DNA of 64,000 nucleotides from Marinobacter vinifirmus (GTDB lineage Bacteria; Pseudomonadota; Gammaproteobacteria; Pseudomonadales; Oleiphilaceae). Numbering within the stretch: position 1 is the stretch's first letter; every line of letters starts with the position of its first letter. Shown one piece after another: positions 7,187 to 15,755 of this stretch. Position numbers and translations under genes: made by a program. Under the pieces are notes generated by a model. The model did no database searches. It was not told the origin of the DNA and saw only the letters and a list, made by a program, of their open reading frames with translations. Where the stretch lies: assembly GCF_002258215.1 (NCBI RefSeq), contig NZ_NEFY01000005.1, positions 62,001 to 126,000 on the forward strand, in the 5' to 3' direction.

Positions 7187-10100
7187 TACCCGTTCCCGGT
7201 CAGTCGTTTGATGGTTTCAAGCAGCTCGGCTTCCTGGAACGGCTTGCCCAGATATTCGTTGACGCCGATGGCCAGTGCCCGTTCCCGGTGTTTCTCGCCG
7301 GTCCGGGAGGTGATCATACAGATGGGCGTCTCTTTCAGGTTCTCGTCGTGGCGCACAAAGCTGGCCACTTCGAAACCGTCCATCCGGGGCATTTCGATAT
7401 CCAGCAGGATAATGTCCGGACGATGGTCCTGCAGCTGGGCCACCGCATCCAGGCCGTCCTTCGCGAGGATAACCTCCATGCCGTTGCGCTCCAGCAGTCG
7501 GGAGGTAACCTTCCGTACGGTAACCGAGTCGTCCACCACCATAACCGTGGTGGTCTGGTCTTCGTAGCGGCCGGCTTCGCGGGCCTTGTCCAGGTTAGCC
7601 AGGCGCTGGCGCTCAGACAGGATGTCGGAACGGAGCATGGCCGGCAGGTCAAGAATCACCACCACGTTACCGTCACCCAGAATGGTGGCACCGGAAACGC
7701 CACGAACCGAGCTGAACTGCGGGCCGAGAGACTTAACCACGATTTCCCGGCTGCCCATCAGGTGGTCAACCTGCAGGGCCAGTGGCTGCTCGGCACCCCG
7801 TACCAGGATCACCGGCAGCGGCAGGGCCTGGCCTTGCAGCTTGGGCTGGTGGTCACTGTTCAGCAGGCTGCCCAGGTACTGCAGGCGATATTCCTGGCCG
7901 GCGTATTCGTACAGCGGTGCATCCGGCTTGTAGTACTCTTCCAGCTCGTAGGTGCTGACCCGCACGATACCTTCAATGGTGTTGAGCGGGATGGCGTAGA
8001 AGTCTTCGCCGGTGGCGACCATCAGGGCCCGGTTAACCGATACCGTGAATGGCAGGCGCACCGTGAAGGTAGTGCCACGCCCCAGGGCCGAATCGATATC
8101 CAGGCTGCCGCCGAGCTGCTTGATCTCGCTGGATACCACGTCCATACCCACGCCCCGGCCGGAAATCTGGGTCACCTGCTGGGCAGTAGAGAAGCCGGGC
8201 TGCAGGATGAACTGCAGGACTTCCCGTTCGGTAAGGTCTTCGTCTGCCCGCAGCAGGCCCTGGCGAATGGCCTTGTCACGGATCACTTCGGCGGGAATGC
8301 CTTTGCCGTCGTCGATCATGCGCAGCACCACGTCGCCACCTTCACGGGTCAGCGAGAGCACGACTTCACCGGTTTCCGGCTTGCCGGCACGGGCCCGGTC
8401 TTCGGGGCTTTCAATGCCGTGGTCGAGGGCGTTCCGCAGCATGTGTTCCAGCGGCGCAATCATGCGCTCAAGGATGTTGCGGTCCATTTCACCTTCGGCG
8501 TTGCGCACGTCGAAGTTGACCTTCTTGCCCAGTTCGTTGCTGATCTGGCGCACAATCCGGCGCAGTCTCGGCACCATGGAGGCAAACGGAATCATCCGGG
8601 TCTTCATCAGACCTTCCTGGAGTTCCGTGTTGATCCGGGACTGTTGCACCAGCAGGGTTTCGGTATCCCGTACCCGGTCAGACAGGGTTTCACGCAGGTC
8701 TGCAAGGTCGGAAGACGATTCGCTCAGTGCCCGTGACAGCTGCTGGATCGAGGAGTAGCGGTCCATTTCAAGCGGGTCGAAGTCGTCGCCGTAATCCGGG
8801 CCGTGTTCCTGTTCGGCACGGAACAGGATCTGGGCTTCGGTTTCGATATCCATCCGTCGCAACTGTTCGCGCAGACGCTCGATGGTAGCGGCCATTTCCT
8901 CAAGGGTGTGGCCGAAGTCGCTGGTCTGCTGTTCCAGGCGGCCGCGGGTAATACTGGTTTCACCGGCCAGGTTAACCAGCTCGTCCAGCAACGGTGCCGA
9001 TACCCGGATGGTTTCCTGGGCGGCACGCTGGGCTTCCGCTGCTTTGTTGCGGGCCTTGGCCGGAGCCTGGGCCGGCTTGGCGGGCGCTGGCGGTTTCGGG
9101 GCTTCGGGCACCGGTGTTTCCGGCTCGGCGGCCTGCGGTTCGGGCTGCTCGTGTTCGGGTGCGTCTTCCGCGGGCTGCTCCGGCTGGACCACCGGGCTAC
9201 CGTCGGCAAAGCGCCGGCGAACGTCGGAGACCAGCTCGATGACGGCGTCGTGGTCCTGGGTGATCTCCTGCCACTGGCTGTCGCCCGGGGCATTGCCGCC
9301 CAGGTCGATCAACCGGGTCTCCAAGGCATGGGCTTTGTCGCCCAGCATGCTCAGCTGGGACAGGCGGGCGCCACCTTTGAGGGTATGCAGGGCCCGCTGG
9401 GCTTCCTGGTTGTACTGGTGGTTGTTCGGGTCTTTGCGCCAGTCATCGAGCACCTGCTCGAGCTGGTCCATGATCTCGCCGGCTTCTTCCAGGAAGATTT
9501 CCAGCACTTCCGGGTCAACCGCATCGGCTTCGTCAGCGGCCGGTTCTGCCGTGGCTGTCGCTTGATCGCCCTGTTCAGCCGGTTCGGCCTGAACACTGCG
9601 GAAGGCTTCGATCAGATCGCTGGCGGCGGCCGGTTTATGGCCGTCTTCCAGGCTGTCGAGCATGCCCTTGAGGCTGGCGGCACCCTGATCGCTGAGCGCC
9701 AGCAACGCCTGTTGGTTGTTGCCGCCGGAGAGCAGGGGCTCGAGGCTGTCAGACCAGGCTTCGGCAAGGTCGGCCACCGGGTCGATATCGGACAACCGGG
9801 CACCACCCTTGAGGGTGTGCAGCTCCTGCTGCAGGCGGGTCAGAACGGTCAGTTCGTCCGGATCTTCGCGCCACTGGTCGAGGCACTCGGTAATGGCTTC
9901 GTGGATTTCCAGACCTTCATCCAGGAAGATGCCGGCCAGGTCGTCACCGCCCATGGCTTCGAAGGCTTCGGTGAGGTCTTCGTCAGCCTCAAGCCCGGTG
10001 TCTGGCATCCAGCCGGTGTCATCCGCTGTGTCTTCGGTAAGGTCTTGTGCCGGTTCCTGCCCTTCGCTGGCCGGTGCTGGTGTTTCACCGCGGAGAATCG

Positions 10101-13100
10101 CTTCTACCTGCTGAACCAGGTCGTTGGCCGGCGGGCAGGGCTTCTGGGTGGCAACCTGTTCCACCATTTGTGCCAGGCGGTCATGGCAGGCAAACAGCAG
10201 GTCGGTCATGTCGTTGCTGGCGGCCAGCTGGCCCTCGGCCACTTTTTCGAACAGGTCTTCCAGAACGTGGGTCAGGTCGCCAATGGCGTCGACACCGGCC
10301 ATTCGCGCGCCACCCTTCAGGGTGTGCACATCGCGCTGCAGTTCTGCGGCCACGGCCTGGTTCGACGGATCTTCGCTCCAGGTGTGCAGGGCACTGCCGG
10401 TGGAGTTGATCAGGTCGTAGGCTTCTTCCAGGAAGATGCCGGTCAGTTCCGGGTCAAGGTCAGACAGGCCGGCCAGGGCATCCCCATCGGCACTGTCTGT
10501 GGCTTCCTCTTCGCTGTCCGCATCGAACGCGGCTTCGGCCTGGGCCAGAATGTCGTCGTCAAAGTCGGTCGCCGGTTCGCTACTGGCGCCGCCATCCCGG
10601 GCGCCATCGATCCAGGCATGGATATCGGCAATCAGGTCCGGGGCTGCTTCGGGCTGGTTGCCGGCTTCCAGGGTGTCGACCATGTTGGCCAACCGGTCAT
10701 GGCACCGGAACAGCAGGTCAGACAACGAATCGCTGACGGCAAAACGCTGCTCGGTCAGGCCTTCGAACAGGGTTTCCAGTTCGTGGGACAGGTCACCGAC
10801 GGGCGCAATGCCGGCTAGGCGGGCGCCGCCCTTGAGGGTGTGAAGGTCGCGCTGCAACAGGTGCAGGGTATCCAGGTTGCCGGTGTCTTCGCTCCAGGTC
10901 TGCAGCGAGGTTGCGGTGCTGTCGACCAGGTCCCGCGCTTCTTCCAGGAAAATGGCAGCGAGTTCGTCGTCCAGTTCGCTGTCTTCGTCGGTGGCAGCTG
11001 CAGTTTCGAACGCAGGTTCTTCGCTCAGCCAGCCTTCGCCAGGCGACTCGGGTTCCGGCTGCTCGTCGGGCTGGCCGAGTTCGTCGAATTCCAGGCTCAG
11101 GTCGATTTCGTCGAGATCGCCGGAGAACTGTTGCTCGAATTCCTGCTCCAGCTCGCTCTCGTCTGCCCGGTTCGCGAGGGCGTAGAGTTCGTCGATCAGG
11201 TTGTCATTGCTCTCGGTGGCCAGGCCGGCGGCGACCTGGTCCATCAAGTTGATCAGTTGCTCATGGCCGGTGCGCAGGGTGCCGAAGAAGGTATCGTCCG
11301 GCTCCAGCTGCTTTTCGGATACCGTGCTGTAGGCCTGGTTCAGTGCAGCGGCCAGCTCGGTAACATCCACCAGGCCGGCTTCCGCCGCGCCGGCAGCCAG
11401 TTGTTCCAGCTCTTTCTGCAGGGTCTCCACAGACTGGCGCTGGTCCGGATGGCGGGACCATTCATCCAGGATGCTCTCGGCATCCAGCACAATGTCCAGG
11501 CCCTCGTTCAGGAACAGCTGTACCAGCTGGGACGGTGCCCGGGTGTCCGGTTGCAGTTCATCGGCCGGGTCAGAGGACTGCAGGGTACGCTGGTACACCT
11601 GCTCCAGGCGGGCCAGGTAGTCTTCGGTACCTTCGAGGTCTGCCTGCGGGTTATCCCGGAGCTGGGCCAGGCCGCGGGTCAGGAACTCCTTGGCATCGGC
11701 AATCAGTTCCAGTACATCACGGTCTGCCCGCTTGTTCTGGGCACGGGATTCCTTAACAAAGCGTTCCAGCGGGGTGATGACGGCGGCGATGGGGGTAATG
11801 CCAGCCGTGTTCGCGCTGCCCTTGAGGGTGTGCAGTGCCCGGGACAGATCGTCGGTGTAGCTGACGGTGGCCTTGTCGCCGGCGGTTGCCAGGTAGTCGT
11901 TGATGGTCTGCAGGTGGGTTTCGGTTTCGTTCTCGAAAATTTCCAGCAGGATCGGGTCAACGGCGTATTCATCGTCGTCGTAGTCAGCGGCTTCAGTGGC
12001 TTCAGCGTCGCTGTCGGTTTCCTGGACGCCAACGGTGTCAGGTTCAGCCAGTGATTCGGAGTCGGCTGCCGGCATGGTGCTGGCGTCCGGGATCTCTCCG
12101 TTGGCCAGGGCATTGGCGCGGGCTTCAAGGGCCGAGGTATCCAACGCTGCCGGGCGGCGGTTCTCGAAGTCGGAAACCAGGCCGGGCACGGCATCGGTGA
12201 CATCCTGCAGCAGGCTGGCCACGTCTTCGGTCATGAAGATGCTGCCATCAATGACCCGGTTCAGCATGTTTTCCACAGACCAGGCCAGTTCGCCGATCAC
12301 ACTGGCGCCAACCATGCGGCCGCTGCCTTTGAGGGTGTGGAATGCGCGGCGTACTTCGGTCAGGGCGCTGCGATCGTCGTGCTGGCGCAGCAGCATCGGC
12401 AGGTATTCGCGAATGGTGTCCAGAACTTCGCCGGCTTCCTCAACAAAGATCTCGAGGATTTCGTCGTCGATCAGGTCGTCGGCGTCCGCCTCTGTTTCGC
12501 CAGTGCTCTCCGGCTGGGCCAGTTCCGGTTCCGCTTCGGGTTCCGGAACCGCGGCCGGGGCCTCAGTGACGGTCTCGGTTGCTTCGGTTGCTTCGGTCGC
12601 TTCCGTTTCTGCGGTGCCGGTTTCGGTGCGGCGGGTGGTGGCCAGGGCTTCGGCCCGGCTGATCAGGCCATCAACATCGCCGGTGTAGTCACCCCGGCGG
12701 AATTCCTGGATCAGGGACGGAATGCGTGCGTTGACCTCGTCGACCAGGGCGAAGGTGTCGTCATTGAGCTTGAGGGTCTGGTCGATCACCCGGTTCAGCA
12801 GGTTCTCCACAGACCAGGCCAGCTCGCCAATGGAGGTGGCTCCCACCATGCGGCCACTGCCCTTGAGGGTGTGGAAGGCCCGGCGTACTTCGGTCAGGGC
12901 ATCGCGGTCGTCGTAATTCTGGCGTAGACGGGGGTAATGCTCGTGGATGGTCTGCAGCACTTCCTCGGCTTCTTCGACGAAGATACCGAGGATTTCGTCG
13001 TCGACCAGGTCCTGGTCGGAGGTCTTGGCTTCCTGGGCGGGCTCTTCGACGGCCGCCCCGGTATCCAGTACCGGCAGTTCGTCCGGCTGGAGGTCCTCTT

Positions 13101-14817
13101 CGGCTTGCTGCCAGGTGGGTTCCTGGCCGACCGGGAAGCCGAGGCTGGCCAGGCTGTCTTCGGCAACGCGCAGGATAGCGTCGTTCTCGGTGATGCCGTC
13201 GGCCAGGTGCTCCAGGTAGTATTCAATGCTGGTTACCGCATCGGCCAGGGTGTCGAGCTGTTTCCAGTCCGGTACCTGTTTGCCGTTGAGCAGAACGTCG
13301 GTTACGTAGCGTTCGGCGGAGGCCAGCATGTCGGCTACACGCTCCAGCGGCAACAGCGACAGGCCGCCGCGGATGCTGTGCAGCAACTCAGGAACGTGTT
13401 CTACTTCCCGGGTATCCCACTGGGAAGCGATAAAGTTCACAATCGAGGATTTGACCTGTTCCAGGGTGTTGCGGGATTCCCGGATCAGCGCTTCGTTAGC
13501 CTCGCCCAGTTCCTGGGAGCCAAGGTGGAATTCACTGTCGCCGGTGGCTGCCGGTTCGTGGCGATCGCTGTCCAGTCCGGCCAGGCTGGCCTCGACGTAG
13601 AGCAGGGCGCCGGCGATATCCATCAGGGTGCCGTCGTCGACGGTGTCGCTCTGGGTGCTGAGCTTTTCCACCAGTTCGATCTGGTCAGTAACCACTTTGC
13701 GCGGAATGCCCAGGCCGATCACTGCCAGGGTGTTGGCTACCTGGCGCATACCCGGCAGCAGTTCTTCCAGTTCATCGTTCTGGCGCAGCTCGGCCCGGAC
13801 AAACAGGTCCAGCTGGTCTTTCAGGCGAGCCAGTTCTTCGTTCAACGCACTCACCACCGAATGGATGGCGTCCCGGCCCGGGCCGGAAACCCGGGTGCGG
13901 GCGGCGTCGACATCGCTGTCCGAGGGCAGGGCATCATCCAGCTGGTAGGCCTGGCGCAGGGCGCTGACCTGGGGCATGTCCAGGTCGCGGGCGCGGGCGA
14001 CGTAGTACAGCAGGTGCTTGAACAGGGCTTCGGGTACCGGCTGTTGCAGGATGCTGCTGTGTTCGTCGGTGAGCCTGCGGATTTCCGCGTCCAGCTCCCG
14101 CAACAGGGATTTGACCGCAGTGTTGACCGGGTTGGCACCGCCCTGGAGTGTTTCGATAAAGCCGCTGGCGGCTTTGTAGAGTTCACCCCTCGGGGTTTTC
14201 TGGCACAGGCGGATCAGGCGCTGGAGCACCTTCTGCATGTAGTTGAAGTGGGCTGAGAGGCTTTCCTCGCGCACTACGCCGGCCAGGGCAAACTGGTACA
14301 TCTGGCGCAGTTTGCGCAGGTGGCCGAGAACCTTGGGATCTTGCAGGCGTTCTGAAACAGCGGCGCTGACCTGCAGCTGTGAGGGGGTCAGGTCAGGCTT
14401 GAACAGTGAGGTATCAGACAGCAGGGAATCGCCCCGGGCAGCCCGGAGGTCGTTCAGCAGGGGCAGCAGCACCATCGGGAAATCGTCCTGGCTGCTGTCC
14501 AGGTGTTCCAGGTATTGCGGCAGCTGCAGGATGGCCTGCATCAGTACTTCAACGGCATCGTCAACGCTGGTGACGGATTCGTTCAGAATGGCCTGGGTCA
14601 GTTTCTCCATCTCTTCGGTGAGCAGGGCTGCACCGTAGAGTTCCACCATTTGCAGGGTACCGTGTACCTGGTGGAGGTAGTTCAGGCAGAAGCGCAGGCG
14701 TGCGGTGTCGTCGCGATTCTCGACGTACGCTTCCAGTGCATGCTGGCCTTGAGTCAGCGTGTCCTGTATTTCGCCCCGAACCCAGTCGAGGGCGATACTG
14801 TCATGGTGATTGCCCAT
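7186..14817 (-). CDS. chpA: hybrid multi-HPt chemotaxis histidine kinase ChpA
   Basis: A 2543-residue CheA-like kinase of the Pil-Chp system. The N-terminal part has a degenerate site (QVHGTLQMVE near 50) and another at LHSIRGGLSLL (near 479). Seven HPt domains carrying the HTLKG phospho-acceptor motif follow at about residues 649, 826, 996, 1326, 1498, 1666 and 1811, plus one HPt-like block near 1135 with no acceptor His. A Pro/Ala-rich linker leads to the dimerisation domain, the HATPase domain (MLRNALDHGIE, DDGKGIP, GRGVGMD), a CheW-like domain and a C-terminal receiver (Asp about 2473 in LLDIEMP). It phosphorylates PilG and PilH to control type IV pili. The ATG at 14817 matches a strong family N-terminus; a longer frame was rejected. 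Confidence 0.95.
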   Translation of the reverse strand: MGNHHDSIALDWVRGEIQDTLTQGQHALEAYVENRDDTARLRFCLNYLHQVHGTLQMVELYGAALLTEEMEKLTQAILNESVTSVDDAVEVLMQAILQLPQYLEHLDSSQDDFPMVLLPLLNDLRAARGDSLLSDTSLFKPDLTPSQLQVSAAVSERLQDPKVLGHLRKLRQMYQFALAGVVREESLSAHFNYMQKVLQRLIRLCQKTPRGELYKAASGFIETLQGGANPVNTAVKSLLRELDAEIRRLTDEHSSILQQPVPEALFKHLLYYVARARDLDMPQVSALRQAYQLDDALPSDSDVDAARTRVSGPGRDAIHSVVSALNEELARLKDQLDLFVRAELRQNDELEELLPGMRQVANTLAVIGLGIPRKVVTDQIELVEKLSTQSDTVDDGTLMDIAGALLYVEASLAGLDSDRHEPAATGDSEFHLGSQELGEANEALIRESRNTLEQVKSSIVNFIASQWDTREVEHVPELLHSIRGGLSLLPLERVADMLASAERYVTDVLLNGKQVPDWKQLDTLADAVTSIEYYLEHLADGITENDAILRVAEDSLASLGFPVGQEPTWQQAEEDLQPDELPVLDTGAAVEEPAQEAKTSDQDLVDDEILGIFVEEAEEVLQTIHEHYPRLRQNYDDRDALTEVRRAFHTLKGSGRMVGATSIGELAWSVENLLNRVIDQTLKLNDDTFALVDEVNARIPSLIQEFRRGDYTGDVDGLISRAEALATTRRTETGTAETEATEATEATETVTEAPAAVPEPEAEPELAQPESTGETEADADDLIDDEILEIFVEEAGEVLDTIREYLPMLLRQHDDRSALTEVRRAFHTLKGSGRMVGASVIGELAWSVENMLNRVIDGSIFMTEDVASLLQDVTDAVPGLVSDFENRRPAALDTSALEARANALANGEIPDASTMPAADSESLAEPDTVGVQETDSDAEATEAADYDDDEYAVDPILLEIFENETETHLQTINDYLATAGDKATVSYTDDLSRALHTLKGSANTAGITPIAAVITPLERFVKESRAQNKRADRDVLELIADAKEFLTRGLAQLRDNPQADLEGTEDYLARLEQVYQRTLQSSDPADELQPDTRAPSQLVQLFLNEGLDIVLDAESILDEWSRHPDQRQSVETLQKELEQLAAGAAEAGLVDVTELAAALNQAYSTVSEKQLEPDDTFFGTLRTGHEQLINLMDQVAAGLATESNDNLIDELYALANRADESELEQEFEQQFSGDLDEIDLSLEFDELGQPDEQPEPESPGEGWLSEEPAFETAAATDEDSELDDELAAIFLEEARDLVDSTATSLQTWSEDTGNLDTLHLLQRDLHTLKGGARLAGIAPVGDLSHELETLFEGLTEQRFAVSDSLSDLLFRCHDRLANMVDTLEAGNQPEAAPDLIADIHAWIDGARDGGASSEPATDFDDDILAQAEAAFDADSEEEATDSADGDALAGLSDLDPELTGIFLEEAYDLINSTGSALHTWSEDPSNQAVAAELQRDVHTLKGGARMAGVDAIGDLTHVLEDLFEKVAEGQLAASNDMTDLLFACHDRLAQMVEQVATQKPCPPANDLVQQVEAILRGETPAPASEGQEPAQDLTEDTADDTGWMPDTGLEADEDLTEAFEAMGGDDLAGIFLDEGLEIHEAITECLDQWREDPDELTVLTRLQQELHTLKGGARLSDIDPVADLAEAWSDSLEPLLSGGNNQQALLALSDQGAASLKGMLDSLEDGHKPAAASDLIEAFRSVQAEPAEQGDQATATAEPAADEADAVDPEVLEIFLEEAGEIMDQLEQVLDDWRKDPNNHQYNQEAQRALHTLKGGARLSQLSMLGDKAHALETRLIDLGGNAPGDSQWQEITQDHDAVIELVSDVRRRFADGSPVVQPEQPAEDAPEHEQPEPQAAEPETPVPEAPKPPAPAKPAQAPAKARNKAAEAQRAAQETIRVSAPLLDELVNLAGETSITRGRLEQQTSDFGHTLEEMAATIERLREQLRRMDIETEAQILFRAEQEHGPDYGDDFDPLEMDRYSSIQQLSRALSESSSDLADLRETLSDRVRDTETLLVQQSRINTELQEGLMKTRMIPFASMVPRLRRIVRQISNELGKKVNFDVRNAEGEMDRNILERMIAPLEHMLRNALDHGIESPEDRARAGKPETGEVVLSLTREGGDVVLRMIDDGKGIPAEVIRDKAIRQGLLRADEDLTEREVLQFILQPGFSTAQQVTQISGRGVGMDVVSSEIKQLGGSLDIDSALGRGTTFTVRLPFTVSVNRALMVATGEDFYAIPLNTIEGIVRVSTYELEEYYKPDAPLYEYAGQEYRLQYLGSLLNSDHQPKLQGQALPLPVILVRGAEQPLALQVDHLMGSREIVVKSLGPQFSSVRGVSGATILGDGNVVVILDLPAMLRSDILSERQRLANLDKAREAGRYEDQTTTVMVVDDSVTVRKVTSRLLERNGMEVILAKDGLDAVAQLQDHRPDIILLDIEMPRMDGFEVASFVRHDENLKETPICMITSRTGEKHRERALAIGVNEYLGKPFQEAELLETIKRLTGNG

Positions 14818-14828
14818 AACCACTCCGG

Positions 14829-15728
14829 TTATTCTTCGTCGGGCTGGCGCTTGATCCACGCCAGTACATGTTCCGAGGGAACCCTCTGCAGGCCCGGTGG
14901 CTGCCAATCGGTCAGTTCACCCTGGCCAAGCACCAGTAAGCCCCCCGGTGCCAGACGCTCTGCTAGCCTTTTCACAATGTCCCGCCGACGCCAGCGGCGG
15001 AAATAAATCAGCAGGTTCTGGCAGAAGATAATGTTCATGCCGTGCATGGGTGCCTTGCCCAGATCCATTACGTTGAGCCTGGTAAAACACACCCGTTCAC
15101 GGATGCTGTTCACGATTTCTACGGTGTTCCTTTCGGCAGGGCGGAAGTACCTGGCTTTCAGGTCTTCATCCATACCCAGCAACTTGCGGGCGCTGTACTG
15201 GCCCAGCCTGGCCTTCTCGATGGCCGGCTGGCTGATGTCCGAACCGGTTACCCCGAACAGGGGCTGCAGAGCCAGCTGGTTCATGCATTCGTTCAGAATC
15301 ATCGCGAGGGTGTAGGGCTCCTCGCCGGTGGAGCAGCCCACACTCCAGGCTTCCAGTGCACGCTTTCTCAGTTGCTCCCGGGGCCGGGTCAGTACGTAAT
15401 CGGCCACCAGCCTGAAGGCATCGGCATCCCGGAAAAACCGGGTTTCCTGCACGGTCAGGCGGTCCACCAGTGTGGCCCATTCCCTGATGGCATCCGGGCC
15501 GGATACGATTTTCTCGTAGTAGGCCTGGTAGCTGCTGCAGCCGATTTCCCGCATCCGGATTCCCAGGTTGGTTTCCAGGAAGGAGCGGCGGTCGGCCGTC
15601 AGGGTCATGCCGGTACGGTGTTCCAGCAGGGTCTGCCACTGGTTGAACTGCGCCTCGTCCATATCCGGAAGCCGGCGCAGTGCCCAGATCCCTTCGGCGG
15701 CTGACAGCTGGTTATGCATCTGAGCCAT
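14829..15728 (-). CDS. pilK: chemotaxis methyltransferase PilK (CheR-type)
   Basis: A 299-residue S-adenosylmethionine-dependent receptor methyltransferase. The CheR N-terminal helical domain comes first, then the hallmark TRFFRDADAF segment, SAM motif I WSVGCSTGEEPYTLAM, and the later IIFCQNLLIYF block. It is expected to methylate glutamates of PilJ, opposing ChpB. It lies between pilJ and chpA (11 bases before chpA) in the operon. The match to CheR is clear; the name PilK comes from position. Confidence 0.9.
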   Translation of the reverse strand: MAQMHNQLSAAEGIWALRRLPDMDEAQFNQWQTLLEHRTGMTLTADRRSFLETNLGIRMREIGCSSYQAYYEKIVSGPDAIREWATLVDRLTVQETRFFRDADAFRLVADYVLTRPREQLRKRALEAWSVGCSTGEEPYTLAMILNECMNQLALQPLFGVTGSDISQPAIEKARLGQYSARKLLGMDEDLKARYFRPAERNTVEIVNSIRERVCFTRLNVMDLGKAPMHGMNIIFCQNLLIYFRRWRRRDIVKRLAERLAPGGLLVLGQGELTDWQPPGLQRVPSEHVLAWIKRQPDEE

Positions 15729-15755
15729 AAACCGTTATCTGCCCCGGGCCGGTGA

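Noticed and set aside
9376-12880. Regularly spaced near-identical segments that could suggest a repeat array
   Set aside because: They encode the HTLKG cores of the ChpA HPt domains, about 430 to 990 bases apart, and are not CRISPR-like or mobile.
7288-14256. Several long open frames on the plus strand opposite chpA (up to about 670 codons)
   Set aside because: They are mirror-image frames of a repetitive, GC-rich coding gene. Their translations are low-complexity Gly/Gln/Phe-rich with no domain.
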